This document shows, in pieces, positions 9,908 to 19,207 of a DNA stretch of 43,417 nucleotides. The notes below the pieces were generated by a model that was not told where the DNA came from, searched no databases, and worked only from the letters and a program-made list of their open reading frames with translations. Both the position numbers and the translations under genes were made by a program. Each line of letters begins with the position of its first letter. The stretch's first letter is position 1. Source of the DNA: Victivallales bacterium (GTDB taxonomy: Bacteria > Verrucomicrobiota > Lentisphaeria > Oligosphaerales > Oligosphaeraceae); contig JAFXUD010000030.1 of the NCBI GenBank assembly GCA_017535315.1, forward strand, positions 78,307 through 121,723, given 5' to 3'.

Positions 9908-12703
9908 CTAAACTGGCCTCCCGCCTGCATCGATGGCCTTGCGTTCCTTTTCGGTGATGGTCATGCCGATGCGTTTGGCAAGCAGCTCTGTTTTCCACTC
10001 TGGGGCTGGCGCGTATTTTCTACGTCCAAGGTAGTCGAGCAGCAGGCGTTTCATGTAGGCTGCGGCTGGATCGTCGGCGTCGAGCTTCAGTCCGCAGACC
10101 ATCAGGCGTCCATGTCCGACAGCAAACTCAGAGAGGAGCGACTTGCGTCGCACGAGCTTGAAGGAGGGAATCAGCTCGATGATTGGCGAAAACGGCGGCA
10201 TCTCAACATCGTTGACCAGCGAGGTGCAGCCATCCATCATCGGGAAGAACTGCCAGTCCGCATAGCCGTTATTTGAGAAATGGTTCCAGATTGGATGGGA
10301 GTGGAAAACCGTGCCTGCATGCCCCAGCGAGCGCCCTGACGTGTGCGTGCGGAAGTTCTCATGCTCCGTCGCTGCTGGAAAACCACCCATAAGAAGCATC
10401 GCACCACCTTGGGTAACAAAATCCAGATTCTCCTTTGTCAGGCTATTGGCTATCCGCACGCCCACAGGCAGGGAGTTGTCTGCCTTTGGGAACAACCAGA
10501 TTTTCCACTTGTTATCAATGGTCTGCCCGTTGAACTCGGCGGTCACGTACAGCGTTGCACAACAGGATTCCGAGATGTCAGGCAACTGGCATTCAATGAT
10601 GGCCACCTTCGCGATGGTGCCCAATTCGACATTTCCGAAGGAGCATGTCTCCTCTGCGAGGACTTTGCCATTCCCCAGTATGAAACTCCAGTGAAGCGTG
10701 CCCTGCACTATTTGCTCCGTTCCAAAATGTGAAAGCAAAATGTTTTCCGTAAAGCGAGTGCCCGCCATGCGGTTGCGGTATTTTCCAGCAGAACAGAGCA
10801 AAATTGACGGACCATTGTATCGGCGGACATCCGCGATGGTCTCGTCATATTTCTCCTCATAGAACTCATTGAAGATGCCACATGGATAGCCGATGAGATG
10901 CCAATGGGTATCAATTCCGCCCAGAAAATCATAGCCAGTTATGCTGTCACAGCTTCGTATGTTCTCAAAAAGTTGCTTTCGCACTGAAGAGATGAAACGG
11001 CAGTTGTTTTTGTAGTATTTGTTTGCATACTGGTAAACCCCATGGCGTTTCATATTGTCTCGCGCCGCCTCAAACATGTCGGTGCCGATGAAGGTACCAC
11101 GATAGCGCGCTTCAAGAGAGAAATCTAGGTAGCCCCCCAGGATACCTGCCTCATGCGAAAGGCACGGTCGTCCATAGATGGCTCTCTGGCGGTCAATCAC
11201 CTCCGCGCCAGGAAATTGGTCGTGACTGTAGCTGAAGCTGCCACCAATACAGCCGAATGCATCCGAAAATGCCCTGACTTTCGCAAGCCGCTCTGGATCG
11301 TAGGTGACAGGTTCACGTAAGATTTTCTGCTCTGGCTTGAATTCATATTCAATCCCGCGCATCGCCTCCTGCGGGTTGAAAAGCACGCCTGGCGCCATTG
11401 CATGAAGCATATCAGCCAACTTGCGCAGACGCTCTATGGCAGGCTCATCGATAATCTTCTCATTGCCCTCGCAGAGCAATACAGCACAGGGATGGCGGCG
11501 AATCTGGCGAATGATGGCCTTTGCCTCCTCAAAGCTCCAGACCGAAGGCAGTTCCGTCTGGACATATATGCCCAGTTCATCGCAGGCTTCATAGAAGGGT
11601 TCAGGCGGACACCAGGTGTGGCAGCGGATGAAATTGAAATTGGCACGTCGTAGCACACCCAAATCATGCAAATACTTGGCTTTGTCCCAATGCGGATTGG
11701 TGGTCTCCGCAAAGTAGCAGTGTTCCGTTACGCCACAGAAGTAACGTGGGATGCCGTTGACGAGGATGCGTTTGTCGGTAATGGCAAGTCCTCTCCATCC
11801 CCACTTGCGCGATTCGGCATCCAGCTCTGCATTCCCTTCTTTCAGAGAGAGTTCAAGCGTATATAGTTTGGGGGAATCATCGCTCCAACTACAAGGCAGG
11901 CCAGATGTTAAAAAATCAATGCAATCCCTTGCAAGGCAAATAGTCCCAGCATCGATAACCTTGTCTCCGTCTAACACTCTCCAGCAAAGATGGCAACCTG
12001 TCCCGTTTTTTGTTTCAACATGCCAGTGTGGAGTTGTTTTCTCGCAGGAGACAAACCAGTCGAACAGGCAGGCTTTGCGGGTGACTTTCAGTGAGACACC
12101 ACAGGCCACACCAGCCCGCTCGGACTGGTAACCCTGAACAGCAAGCCCACGATGCTGACCTGGACGCGCGCCAACAGCCTGTCCATCATGACTACCATCG
12201 ACCCGATGATAGGCTCCGCCATCGTCATGGCAATTGCAGATCACCAGGAGTATCTCATTCTCTTCGTCTGTTTTCAAGAACTGAGAAACGTCAAAATCCG
12301 TCGCAGTGGAATAACCCGTGAAAGCACCAACAAAAGTGCGGTTGCAATAGAGTGCACACCCCCACACAGCAGGACCGACAGTGATAATGGCGATGGGATT
12401 TTGCGGAATTTTTGGATGTATCACCTTGCGGTAAAAGCCAGTGCCGATGAGAAACGAACTGGCAGCATGCGGTGTCAATGTCGCCCCCATGGGAAAATGC
12501 GGCTTGCGGTAGTCGGGATTGAAACGTGCCGTCAGCCCGAAGAAATCCTCCTCGTCGAAGAGGTCATAGTGGTCATCCCAGTAGCCAGGTGTGACCATCT
12601 TGCCTGTAAACAGTCCTGAATCAGGAAGATTGGACTTCCCTGGAATGAATGGCTGCGGGGAGTAGAAGAAATCCCATGTTCCGTCTAAGCTATATGTCGT
12701 CAT
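9908..12703 (-). CDS. Glycoside hydrolase family 2-like enzyme, cytoplasmic
   Basis: 931 residues. The N-terminus, SLDGTWDFFY, and the FLIGTGFYRKVI and VGPAVWGCALYCNRTFVGAFTGY segments are the sugar-binding sandwich domain of GH2, followed by an immunoglobulin-like domain and a TIM barrel. ILVNGIPRYFCGVTEHCYF is the start of the barrel (GH2: LNGxxxxLRGVNxH). CEGNE (E415) matches the acid/base GNE motif and SHEAG (E518) is the likely nucleophile. A flexible segment (about residues 165-200) looks unlike standard GH2, but the flanking frame is continuous. No signal peptide. The family includes beta-galactosidases, mannosidases and glucuronidases; substrate unknown. The gene lies 21 bp after the SNF2 gene and before the GH106-like gene. 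Confidence 0.85.
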   Translation of the reverse strand: MTTYSLDGTWDFFYSPQPFIPGKSNLPDSGLFTGKMVTPGYWDDHYDLFDEEDFFGLTARFNPDYRKPHFPMGATLTPHAASSFLIGTGFYRKVIHPKIPQNPIAIITVGPAVWGCALYCNRTFVGAFTGYSTATDFDVSQFLKTDEENEILLVICNCHDDGGAYHRVDGSHDGQAVGARPGQHRGLAVQGYQSERAGVACGVSLKVTRKACLFDWFVSCEKTTPHWHVETKNGTGCHLCWRVLDGDKVIDAGTICLARDCIDFLTSGLPCSWSDDSPKLYTLELSLKEGNAELDAESRKWGWRGLAITDKRILVNGIPRYFCGVTEHCYFAETTNPHWDKAKYLHDLGVLRRANFNFIRCHTWCPPEPFYEACDELGIYVQTELPSVWSFEEAKAIIRQIRRHPCAVLLCEGNEKIIDEPAIERLRKLADMLHAMAPGVLFNPQEAMRGIEYEFKPEQKILREPVTYDPERLAKVRAFSDAFGCIGGSFSYSHDQFPGAEVIDRQRAIYGRPCLSHEAGILGGYLDFSLEARYRGTFIGTDMFEAARDNMKRHGVYQYANKYYKNNCRFISSVRKQLFENIRSCDSITGYDFLGGIDTHWHLIGYPCGIFNEFYEEKYDETIADVRRYNGPSILLCSAGKYRNRMAGTRFTENILLSHFGTEQIVQGTLHWSFILGNGKVLAEETCSFGNVELGTIAKVAIIECQLPDISESCCATLYVTAEFNGQTIDNKWKIWLFPKADNSLPVGVRIANSLTKENLDFVTQGGAMLLMGGFPAATEHENFRTHTSGRSLGHAGTVFHSHPIWNHFSNNGYADWQFFPMMDGCTSLVNDVEMPPFSPIIELIPSFKLVRRKSLLSEFAVGHGRLMVCGLKLDADDPAAAYMKRLLLDYLGRRKYAPAPEWKTELLAKRIGMTITEKERKAIDAGGRPV

Positions 12704-12724
12704 TTGCCATCTAGGTACGAAGCA

Positions 12725-15700
12725 CTAGTTTTTAAGAAGCCTGATAAGCTCTTCTTTTGTGATTTGGTTGAAGACATCCGTGCCATCCAGCAGGTCTTCA
12801 GCCAGTTTTCGCTTGCTTTTATGTAGTTCAATGATCTTATCTTCAATGGTGTTCTTGGCTATCAACCGATAGATGGTGACGGGCTTGTCCTGTCCGATTC
12901 GGTAAACCCTGTCAGACGCTTGGTCCTCGACGGCTGGATTCCACCAGGGGTCCAGATGGATGACATAGTCGGCTGCCGTCAAGTTGATGCCCATGCCACC
13001 CGCCCTCAGGCTGATAAGAAAGACATCCCCTTCCCCGTTTTGAAAGGCTTCAACGGCAGCGGTACGCTCTTTGGCGGACATGTCGCCGTCCAGATATTGA
13101 TAGGAAATGCCACGTTTTTGTATCTCCTTCTCTATCAAGGCAAGATGCTTGACAAATTGACTGAAGACAAGTATCTTGTGATGTGATTGCAGCAGTTCAC
13201 TCAACAGTTCGAAGAACGCTTCCATCTTGGAACTGGCAATGCTCGAATCAGGCGCAACCAGCTTGGGATTACAAACCGCCAGACGCAGTTTGGTGATGGC
13301 GGTGATGACGCGCATCGGCAGACGTCCATTCTCTGCGTCAATCCGATGAATCTCCTCCAGCAACTCAAGTCTCAATGCCTCATAGAAATGGCTTTCCTCA
13401 GGAGAAAGAGAGATGAGCATCGGTATCTCTGTCTTTGATGGTAGCTCATTCAACACATCCTTTTTCAGACGTCGAAGAACAAATGGCTTGACGATGTTTG
13501 AAAGCCGTTCCAGCGCCTCTTTGTCTTTGTCATTCTCAATCGGCATCGCAAAACGCGCCTGAAATCTTGCATGGGTATCCAGAAGGCCTGGATTGATGAA
13601 ATTGAACAGCGACCACAATTCATTCAGATTGTTCTCCAAAGGAGTACCTGTGGTCGCCATACGAAACTTCGCCTTCAAGTCGATGACCGCCTGTGCCCGC
13701 TTTGTGTTGTGGTTCTTGATGGCCTGCGCTTCATCAAGGACGACAACGCGCCATTTCACGGAGCGAAACGCCTTGTCCTCGCTTTGCAACAGCCCATAGC
13801 TGCATATCATAACCGTATTCGCTCCAAGCTCCTTGAAAAGCTCTTCACGGTGAAGCCCACCAAAGACAATTACAGACAAAGAGGGTGCAAAACGCTGAAG
13901 CTCCGACACCCAGTTGTTACAGACAGAAGTAGGGGCGACAACCAGCGCAGGCCCCTCGGACGCGTAACGCAACATGAAGGCTATCACCTGAACTGTCTTG
14001 CCCAGCCCCATGTCATCCGCCAGACAAGCCCCCACACCCCAGGCGTCAAGACGACATAGCCATTCAAACCCCTCTTTCTGATAGGGACGAAGGACTGCCT
14101 TGAGTTTCTTCGGCACCTCTGGCTTCAGCTTCATGGCCTCCTCTATCTCGTCCACTTTGGCATCAAGGACGGAAAGCTCCTTTCCTGAAATGCTGTCTGC
14201 AAGGAGAGAACGCATGAAAGGGGTCATTACCTTGCTGAAATGAACTCCATCATCGGCAATGGAGACAGAGGCGGCAATATCCTCCAACTGCTTGCGGAAG
14301 GATTCCGCAAGCGCAAGCACCTGCCCGTTATCCAGCAGGATGTAGTTGCCACGGCGTTGCTTCATGGCCTTCAGCATCTCCTTCATGGCAATCACCTGGC
14401 CATCGTCCAACGTCACGCTGCCTTCCAAAGAAAAAAGCCAGTCGCCTTCTGGATGGCAATGGAGTGCAAAGTCATTCTTGGTCAGGCGGCGCGATGTCTT
14501 GAATCGCTTGTTGTCAGGCCAGTGGACACGGACCTTGTCAACCATCTCCTGCAAGGAAATGGAAAAATCATAGCAGCTTTCCATGCTTTGAAGCTCCCAG
14601 GAATAGTCTCCCAATGGGGCGGCATCGCCCAACGGCATGCAATGGGCAATAAACTCCTCCACTACCTGGTGTTCCTGCGCAAAGTCACGCACAATCCTCA
14701 CAGGGTTGCCTTCCTCACAGACTATGCTCTCCAATGGACCTTGACCAGGCACGAGCAGCTCTTTGCTATTGGGAAAGGGCATCAGGAACAGCTCCACTTT
14801 CATGCGCGTGTCCATTGGTTCAAGCCGAACATGCAACTCCGTTGATGCATTCCTGCTACGTATGCCCGTGAACAGTAATGGCATTTCCGAAAAGACATTC
14901 ACTTCTAACGCCATTGCCCGTAGAAAATGGGTCATGCTGTTCAAATACTTTTCTGGTACGCGCAATCCATCGCCTATCTCAGCAGCCATCAGCGCCTGCT
15001 GTTCTCCAAAGGAATAAAGCAGAACGTCGGCCTGTGCGCTCCGCTTTGCCACAATGCCGCTCGGCTTGATTGCTGGCAAAAAAGAAACACAGGCATTTTC
15101 CCCATCCATTTGAAGAAAAAGAGCTGGTTTTTCCCGAAAACATTCAAAGTGCTGTGCGCCATTCTCCCAGAAAAGAAGCGGATGGCCTACCGCCGTCTCA
15201 AAGGCGTGCCGAGAAACGAAGCTAGTTTCTTTTCCAACTCCCTGTGCAAGTTTCAGCTCATCGACGATGATATTGCAGATGAGTTGGTCTTGAAGCGTGA
15301 AGAAGGAGGGCCACTGACGGGTCTGGGCATTCCCTCGAAGATTGAATTGCCTGCCTTTGCTCCATTCTCCATGCTTGCCCATCTTCTGCTCCACTGGGCG
15401 CATGGCGATCGGAAAATCCTCGGTGTTGGGATTGTAAGTGCAAAACCAGCAAAGGCGTCGATAAGAGTTCTCAGCATTCTGCCCTGTCATGATTTTCAAA
15501 ATGTTCTCCATGGCACGCTCCCAGACAGGACGCACATGGCAGCAATGCACAATCCCTTCAACGGGTGCATGATGAAGCGGAGTGCGATTCTCATAATAGC
15601 TCTCGATGAAACTGCACTCCTTAAACAGGACAGGATATTCTCCCTGGCATTTCTTTAGCAGGACGGCAAGCGTCTCCTTGTGCTCCCCCTCTGTCCAGAA

Positions 15701-16786
15701 GGAGGCCACGACACTCAAATACTGCCCGAAATCACAGATCTCATCCTGATATATCTCCTCTTCCGCCGTTTCCCTGGATTCCATGATGTCCGCAGGGAAA
15801 ATCCGTCTCAGGCTATATTTTACATCCTTGAAGGCATCACCCAGCAGATTGAGGCGTGTCACTTTTTTCAAAAACTGGAAAACTTTCAAACGATGCTCTA
15901 CCTTTCCCGTGGACAGCAAGGCGAAAACAGCATAAACGCCAGGAAAGGAATTCAGTAGAGCCGTGGCCTTCTCCCACTTTAAACCATCCAACAGGGAAAG
16001 ATATGTTTTTGCAGATTCCTCGTAGTTGCCAATTTGGTACTGGCACCATGCTTCCCTGGGAACCCGAAGCTCATCCTGTAGCCCCTTTATTAATTCTTCA
16101 GCACGTTCCCGCTCCCCATTCAGCAGAAAATAATCCGCCAATGCAGCCATTGAATTGGGAGAAAGCTCCTCGACCCTCCGCATGATTCGCTCAACCCCCC
16201 CTCTGATGGGTGAAAGATTCAACATGGCGTATGGGATAAAATTACTGCACAGGACATTGAGAATACGACTGTCCATTTGCTCAAGCCAAGGAGTATCCAA
16301 ATGGTAGAACATGAAGTCGAAAATCTGCCCCGGATTGGTGAAAGCCTTCTTTTCTGCATAAATGACGTTGGCTTCGCCAAAACAAGGAACAAGCGCATCC
16401 CAATTGTCCGCGTAGATGAAATTGCGTATATCCCGTTTCAATCCAATCGGCTCTGGCATCGACATACGGTTGATTTCTCTTGCAATGGCCTTCGCAAGCC
16501 TTGGCTCTTTCTGAATAGCCTCAAATGCGAGGCGTTCGCACTCCCCTGGGTCTTTAAGGCAAAAGGTTTTATCGGAAACGGAATAGTCAATCGAACTTCC
16601 CATCAAATGCAATAGACGGGCTGGCATGAGAAAATCAGGATATTGTGACTTGTGCAACTTCCCAAAAGCCTTCGCCATGACAGGATTCTTCATCAGATTC
16701 AAAACGGCGTTCCGTTCAATCGGATACCTGTTCAGCGATAGCAAAACCAGTGTTTCCTGCTGTATTTCTTCACTCAAAGTTGGCAT
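12725..16786 (-). CDS. SNF2/RapA-type DEAD-box helicase-like ATPase with a large N-terminal extension
   Basis: 1353 residues. The C-terminal 470 residues are a complete SNF2 motor: motif I LADDMGLGKT (922-931, K930), motif II DEAQ (1018-1021), TGTPLENNLNELWSLFNF for motif III and the SNF2 linker, then SLRAGGMGINLTAADYVIHL and VYRIGQ (1294-1299) for motifs V and VI. Such bacterial proteins remodel nucleic acid-protein complexes, such as RNA polymerase, using ATP. The first 880 residues are mostly helical by composition, with scattered cysteines (CHV, CWFC near residue 450), and I recognise no named domain; bacterial SNF2 proteins often carry a SWIM zinc finger there, but no clear one is seen. 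It sits 24 bp after miaB and 21 bp before the GH2 gene. Confidence 0.93.
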   Translation of the reverse strand: MPTLSEEIQQETLVLLSLNRYPIERNAVLNLMKNPVMAKAFGKLHKSQYPDFLMPARLLHLMGSSIDYSVSDKTFCLKDPGECERLAFEAIQKEPRLAKAIAREINRMSMPEPIGLKRDIRNFIYADNWDALVPCFGEANVIYAEKKAFTNPGQIFDFMFYHLDTPWLEQMDSRILNVLCSNFIPYAMLNLSPIRGGVERIMRRVEELSPNSMAALADYFLLNGERERAEELIKGLQDELRVPREAWCQYQIGNYEESAKTYLSLLDGLKWEKATALLNSFPGVYAVFALLSTGKVEHRLKVFQFLKKVTRLNLLGDAFKDVKYSLRRIFPADIMESRETAEEEIYQDEICDFGQYLSVVASFWTEGEHKETLAVLLKKCQGEYPVLFKECSFIESYYENRTPLHHAPVEGIVHCCHVRPVWERAMENILKIMTGQNAENSYRRLCWFCTYNPNTEDFPIAMRPVEQKMGKHGEWSKGRQFNLRGNAQTRQWPSFFTLQDQLICNIIVDELKLAQGVGKETSFVSRHAFETAVGHPLLFWENGAQHFECFREKPALFLQMDGENACVSFLPAIKPSGIVAKRSAQADVLLYSFGEQQALMAAEIGDGLRVPEKYLNSMTHFLRAMALEVNVFSEMPLLFTGIRSRNASTELHVRLEPMDTRMKVELFLMPFPNSKELLVPGQGPLESIVCEEGNPVRIVRDFAQEHQVVEEFIAHCMPLGDAAPLGDYSWELQSMESCYDFSISLQEMVDKVRVHWPDNKRFKTSRRLTKNDFALHCHPEGDWLFSLEGSVTLDDGQVIAMKEMLKAMKQRRGNYILLDNGQVLALAESFRKQLEDIAASVSIADDGVHFSKVMTPFMRSLLADSISGKELSVLDAKVDEIEEAMKLKPEVPKKLKAVLRPYQKEGFEWLCRLDAWGVGACLADDMGLGKTVQVIAFMLRYASEGPALVVAPTSVCNNWVSELQRFAPSLSVIVFGGLHREELFKELGANTVMICSYGLLQSEDKAFRSVKWRVVVLDEAQAIKNHNTKRAQAVIDLKAKFRMATTGTPLENNLNELWSLFNFINPGLLDTHARFQARFAMPIENDKDKEALERLSNIVKPFVLRRLKKDVLNELPSKTEIPMLISLSPEESHFYEALRLELLEEIHRIDAENGRLPMRVITAITKLRLAVCNPKLVAPDSSIASSKMEAFFELLSELLQSHHKILVFSQFVKHLALIEKEIQKRGISYQYLDGDMSAKERTAAVEAFQNGEGDVFLISLRAGGMGINLTAADYVIHLDPWWNPAVEDQASDRVYRIGQDKPVTIYRLIAKNTIEDKIIELHKSKRKLAEDLLDGTDVFNQITKEELIRLLKN

Positions 16787-16810
16787 ATTTAACTCAACAA
16801 AGGAGGCATT

Positions 16811-18151
16811 TCACATTACAACTTCCCCTGAAAGCGAGTTGGCAGAGCATCTAGTGATCCTCAGATTCACCATATCCCCTTCCTTCAAGCCAGGAACAGG
16901 AGTGAAATTGCAGGTCTTGTTCAGATCGCTACGCCCCGTCCATCTCTCTTTGTTCCGCTTGCTGACACCTTCAACCAACACCTGCAAAACCCTCCCCTTG
17001 AACAGCTGGTTGCGTTTCTCGGCAAACTCCTCCAAATCACCCAGAAGGATCTGGTTGCGCTCGTGCTTGACCTCATCGGGCACATCGTCCGCCATTGTTT
17101 CCGCCGAGCGCGTACCAGCGCGTGGCGAATAGCGGAAAATATAGGCCATGTCAAATCCCACGGTCTTCATCAGCTCGCGTGTCGCATTGAAATCCTCCTG
17201 CGTCTCTCCTGAAAAGCCGACAATAACATCGGTTGAGAAGGCCACTTCAGGCAATCTGGATTTGATGGCATCAATCCGCCTGAGATACTCATCCGCCGTG
17301 TATCCCCTGTGCATCAGCCGAAGCATTCGATCCGAGCCAGATTGAAGCGGAACATGAAACGACTTGCAGACCTTCGGCAACGAACAAATTGCCTCAATAT
17401 ACCGTTCGTTCATAAACCGCACATGAGGGGATGTAAAACGAATGCGCTCTATGCCTGGAATCCCGTTGACCGCCTCTAGAAGCTCCGCAAACGGGCTGAT
17501 TTCTGGAGTGTAGGTGCCTTTTTCACGTGCTTCAACCAGACCGTATGCCGTGATGTTCTGCCCGAGAAGAAGTATCTCCTTCGTTCCCTGTTCGGCCAGC
17601 ATCGTAATTTCATCCACAATGGCGGGGATTTCACGGCTGCGCTCGCGCCCGCGGGTGTATGGCACAATGCAATAGGTGCAGAATTGGTTACATCCACGCA
17701 TGACGGAGGTCATTGCGCAGACTCCACCAGGCTTGTGCCCAGGACACTCGTGGTAAACGGGTTCGCCTTGCCCCAGTTCCGCCAGATGACGTTTTCCGCC
17801 AAGTGCCTTTTCTATCATGTCAGGCACCTGATGCAATTGCTCCGTCCCTGCGACAAAACTGAGATGCGGAATCATCTCAAACAGCGCCTTCCCACGGTTC
17901 TGCGCCATGCAGCCGATTATCCCGATGACCAGATTCGGCTTGTCGTTCATCAACCGCTTGAGCAGCCCCGCCTTTCCAATGGCCTTGCGCTCGGCCTGCT
18001 CACGCACACTGCAGGTATTCAGAATGATGATGTCGGCATCCTCTTCCCGAAAACATTCCATATATCCCAGCGAATCCAGGAGGCAAGCTAAGGCCTCGCT
18101 CTCCCGCTCATTCATCTGGCAGCCGTATGTCTTTATGTAAAAACGTATCAT
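16811..18151 (-). CDS. miaB: tRNA-2-methylthio-N6-dimethylallyladenosine synthase MiaB
   Basis: 446 residues from the ATG at 18151 (MIRFYIKTYGCQMN). A longer TTG start at 18202 would add 17 residues unlike the family. MiaB is a radical SAM methylthiotransferase that converts i6A37 to ms2i6A37 in tRNAs reading UNN codons. The N-terminal UPF0004 domain has C11, C47 and C81 for the auxiliary iron-sulfur cluster. The radical SAM cluster is CNQFCTYC (C154, C158, C161) followed by IVPYTRGRERSR, the MiaB-specific continuation. The C-terminal 65 residues form a TRAM RNA-binding domain. All ligands are intact. It is 54 bp downstream of two U32 genes, some relatives of which also modify RNA. Confidence 0.96.
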   Translation of the reverse strand: MIRFYIKTYGCQMNERESEALACLLDSLGYMECFREEDADIIILNTCSVREQAERKAIGKAGLLKRLMNDKPNLVIGIIGCMAQNRGKALFEMIPHLSFVAGTEQLHQVPDMIEKALGGKRHLAELGQGEPVYHECPGHKPGGVCAMTSVMRGCNQFCTYCIVPYTRGRERSREIPAIVDEITMLAEQGTKEILLLGQNITAYGLVEAREKGTYTPEISPFAELLEAVNGIPGIERIRFTSPHVRFMNERYIEAICSLPKVCKSFHVPLQSGSDRMLRLMHRGYTADEYLRRIDAIKSRLPEVAFSTDVIVGFSGETQEDFNATRELMKTVGFDMAYIFRYSPRAGTRSAETMADDVPDEVKHERNQILLGDLEEFAEKRNQLFKGRVLQVLVEGVSKRNKERWTGRSDLNKTCNFTPVPGLKEGDMVNLRITRCSANSLSGEVVM

Positions 18152-18205
18152 GTATCGACAAAATCCAATGCGTCCACTTCCATGGCTACAAAGGCAGTGC
18201 AAATA

Positions 18206-19207
18206 TTACAACGGAATATAAGGTTCAAAAATGAATCTCTCGTAGGGAATTTTACCCTCGAAATAGGGTTCGCTATACTCCGTATGGAAAATCATCAGCG
18301 CTGGACCACGCTGGATAATGGGAATGTCGCTCGGCGGAATGGAGGGACTGCAGTTGTATTTCTGACAGGGCCTCGGGCAAGGCTCCTCTGTGACCTGATA
18401 GGCACGGTAGGGATTGGTGGTTCCTGATGTTGCACAGTTGCGCCCAGTGGCAATGAATCCCCAGGGATAGTAGTAGCCCAGCGTCATTCCCCATCCGTCC
18501 GCAGGACGCTTGGTACCCTGCGGCACAATGTCCATATCCACATTTTTAACTCCCATGGAATGGAGTTTCTCCACATATTCAGGATTGTTCAGACTGATGT
18601 CCGCGTAGGCATTGACCTGATTCTTCTGAACCTCCTCGAATGGCGTCTGGATATCGGTGTAGAGGGTCGGCATTTCATTCGGGGAATAGACAAAGATGTT
18701 CAAGCGGGTCTGCTTGTTGAGGATTCGCCCCAGCACTGGTTTGAAACCGGGGTAATCCCTGCGCAGGATGCGCAATACACCCCAGTCATTGAAAACCACC
18801 TCAACACCATCTGCCTCCGCACCAATCTCCTTGAGCCTCTCAAGATTCTTCCGTACCTTGTCGATGCCTGCATTGGTCAGGTAGCCGCCCGTGACATAGG
18901 TGTAGTTCCACCCCAACTGCTTGGAGTAAAAATAGGACTGCTCGATCTCATTCGGGCCTGGAATCAGGTTCTGGCAGAACTCCTGCCCGAAATAGAGGCG
19001 GGAAAACTCATGCCCCTCCCTGTAAAGCTTGTCCAGCCAGGTCAAGGCATTGGAATTAGCGACATACTCGGCTAGATTGGGGTTCATCGGAAAAATCACA
19101 GCGGCCAGACCAGACTGGATCTTCTGGATATCCACATAGCGCAGAGATTCCTCCATCTCGTCCAGGCGCTTCATATTCGGGAAATAGACGGCGAGTTCAA
19201 GCTCCAT
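18206..19207 (-). CDS. U32 family protein (second of a pair, UbiV-like)
   Basis: 333 residues. The segment VVFNDWGVLRILRRDYPGF and the following PVLGRILNKQTR match the U32 core seen in UbiV/YhbV (a VxNDxG..L then GRLLN pattern). A C-terminal cysteine set, GRNC followed by CPRPC and NC, matches the four-cysteine iron-sulfur site of UbiU/UbiV. Despite the name peptidase U32, characterised members catalyse or support hydroxylation of ubiquinone precursors or of RNA. The start codon overlaps the stop of the partner gene by one base (TAATG at 19205-19209), so the two are translationally coupled and probably form a heterodimer. Signal or membrane segments are absent. Substrate unknown; proximity to miaB permits a tRNA-modification role but does not show it. 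Confidence 0.8.
   Translation of the reverse strand: MELELAVYFPNMKRLDEMEESLRYVDIQKIQSGLAAVIFPMNPNLAEYVANSNALTWLDKLYREGHEFSRLYFGQEFCQNLIPGPNEIEQSYFYSKQLGWNYTYVTGGYLTNAGIDKVRKNLERLKEIGAEADGVEVVFNDWGVLRILRRDYPGFKPVLGRILNKQTRLNIFVYSPNEMPTLYTDIQTPFEEVQKNQVNAYADISLNNPEYVEKLHSMGVKNVDMDIVPQGTKRPADGWGMTLGYYYPWGFIATGRNCATSGTTNPYRAYQVTEEPCPRPCQKYNCSPSIPPSDIPIIQRGPALMIFHTEYSEPYFEGKIPYERFIFEPYIPL

Noticed and set aside
12080-12240. Frameshift in the GH2 gene
   Set aside because: The segment looks odd for GH2 but the other two minus-strand frames do not give a better continuation, and the frame is open with sensible flanks on both sides.
18149-18202. Longer MiaB start at TTG 18202
   Set aside because: It adds 17 residues not seen in the family, while the ATG at 18151 gives the standard N-terminus.
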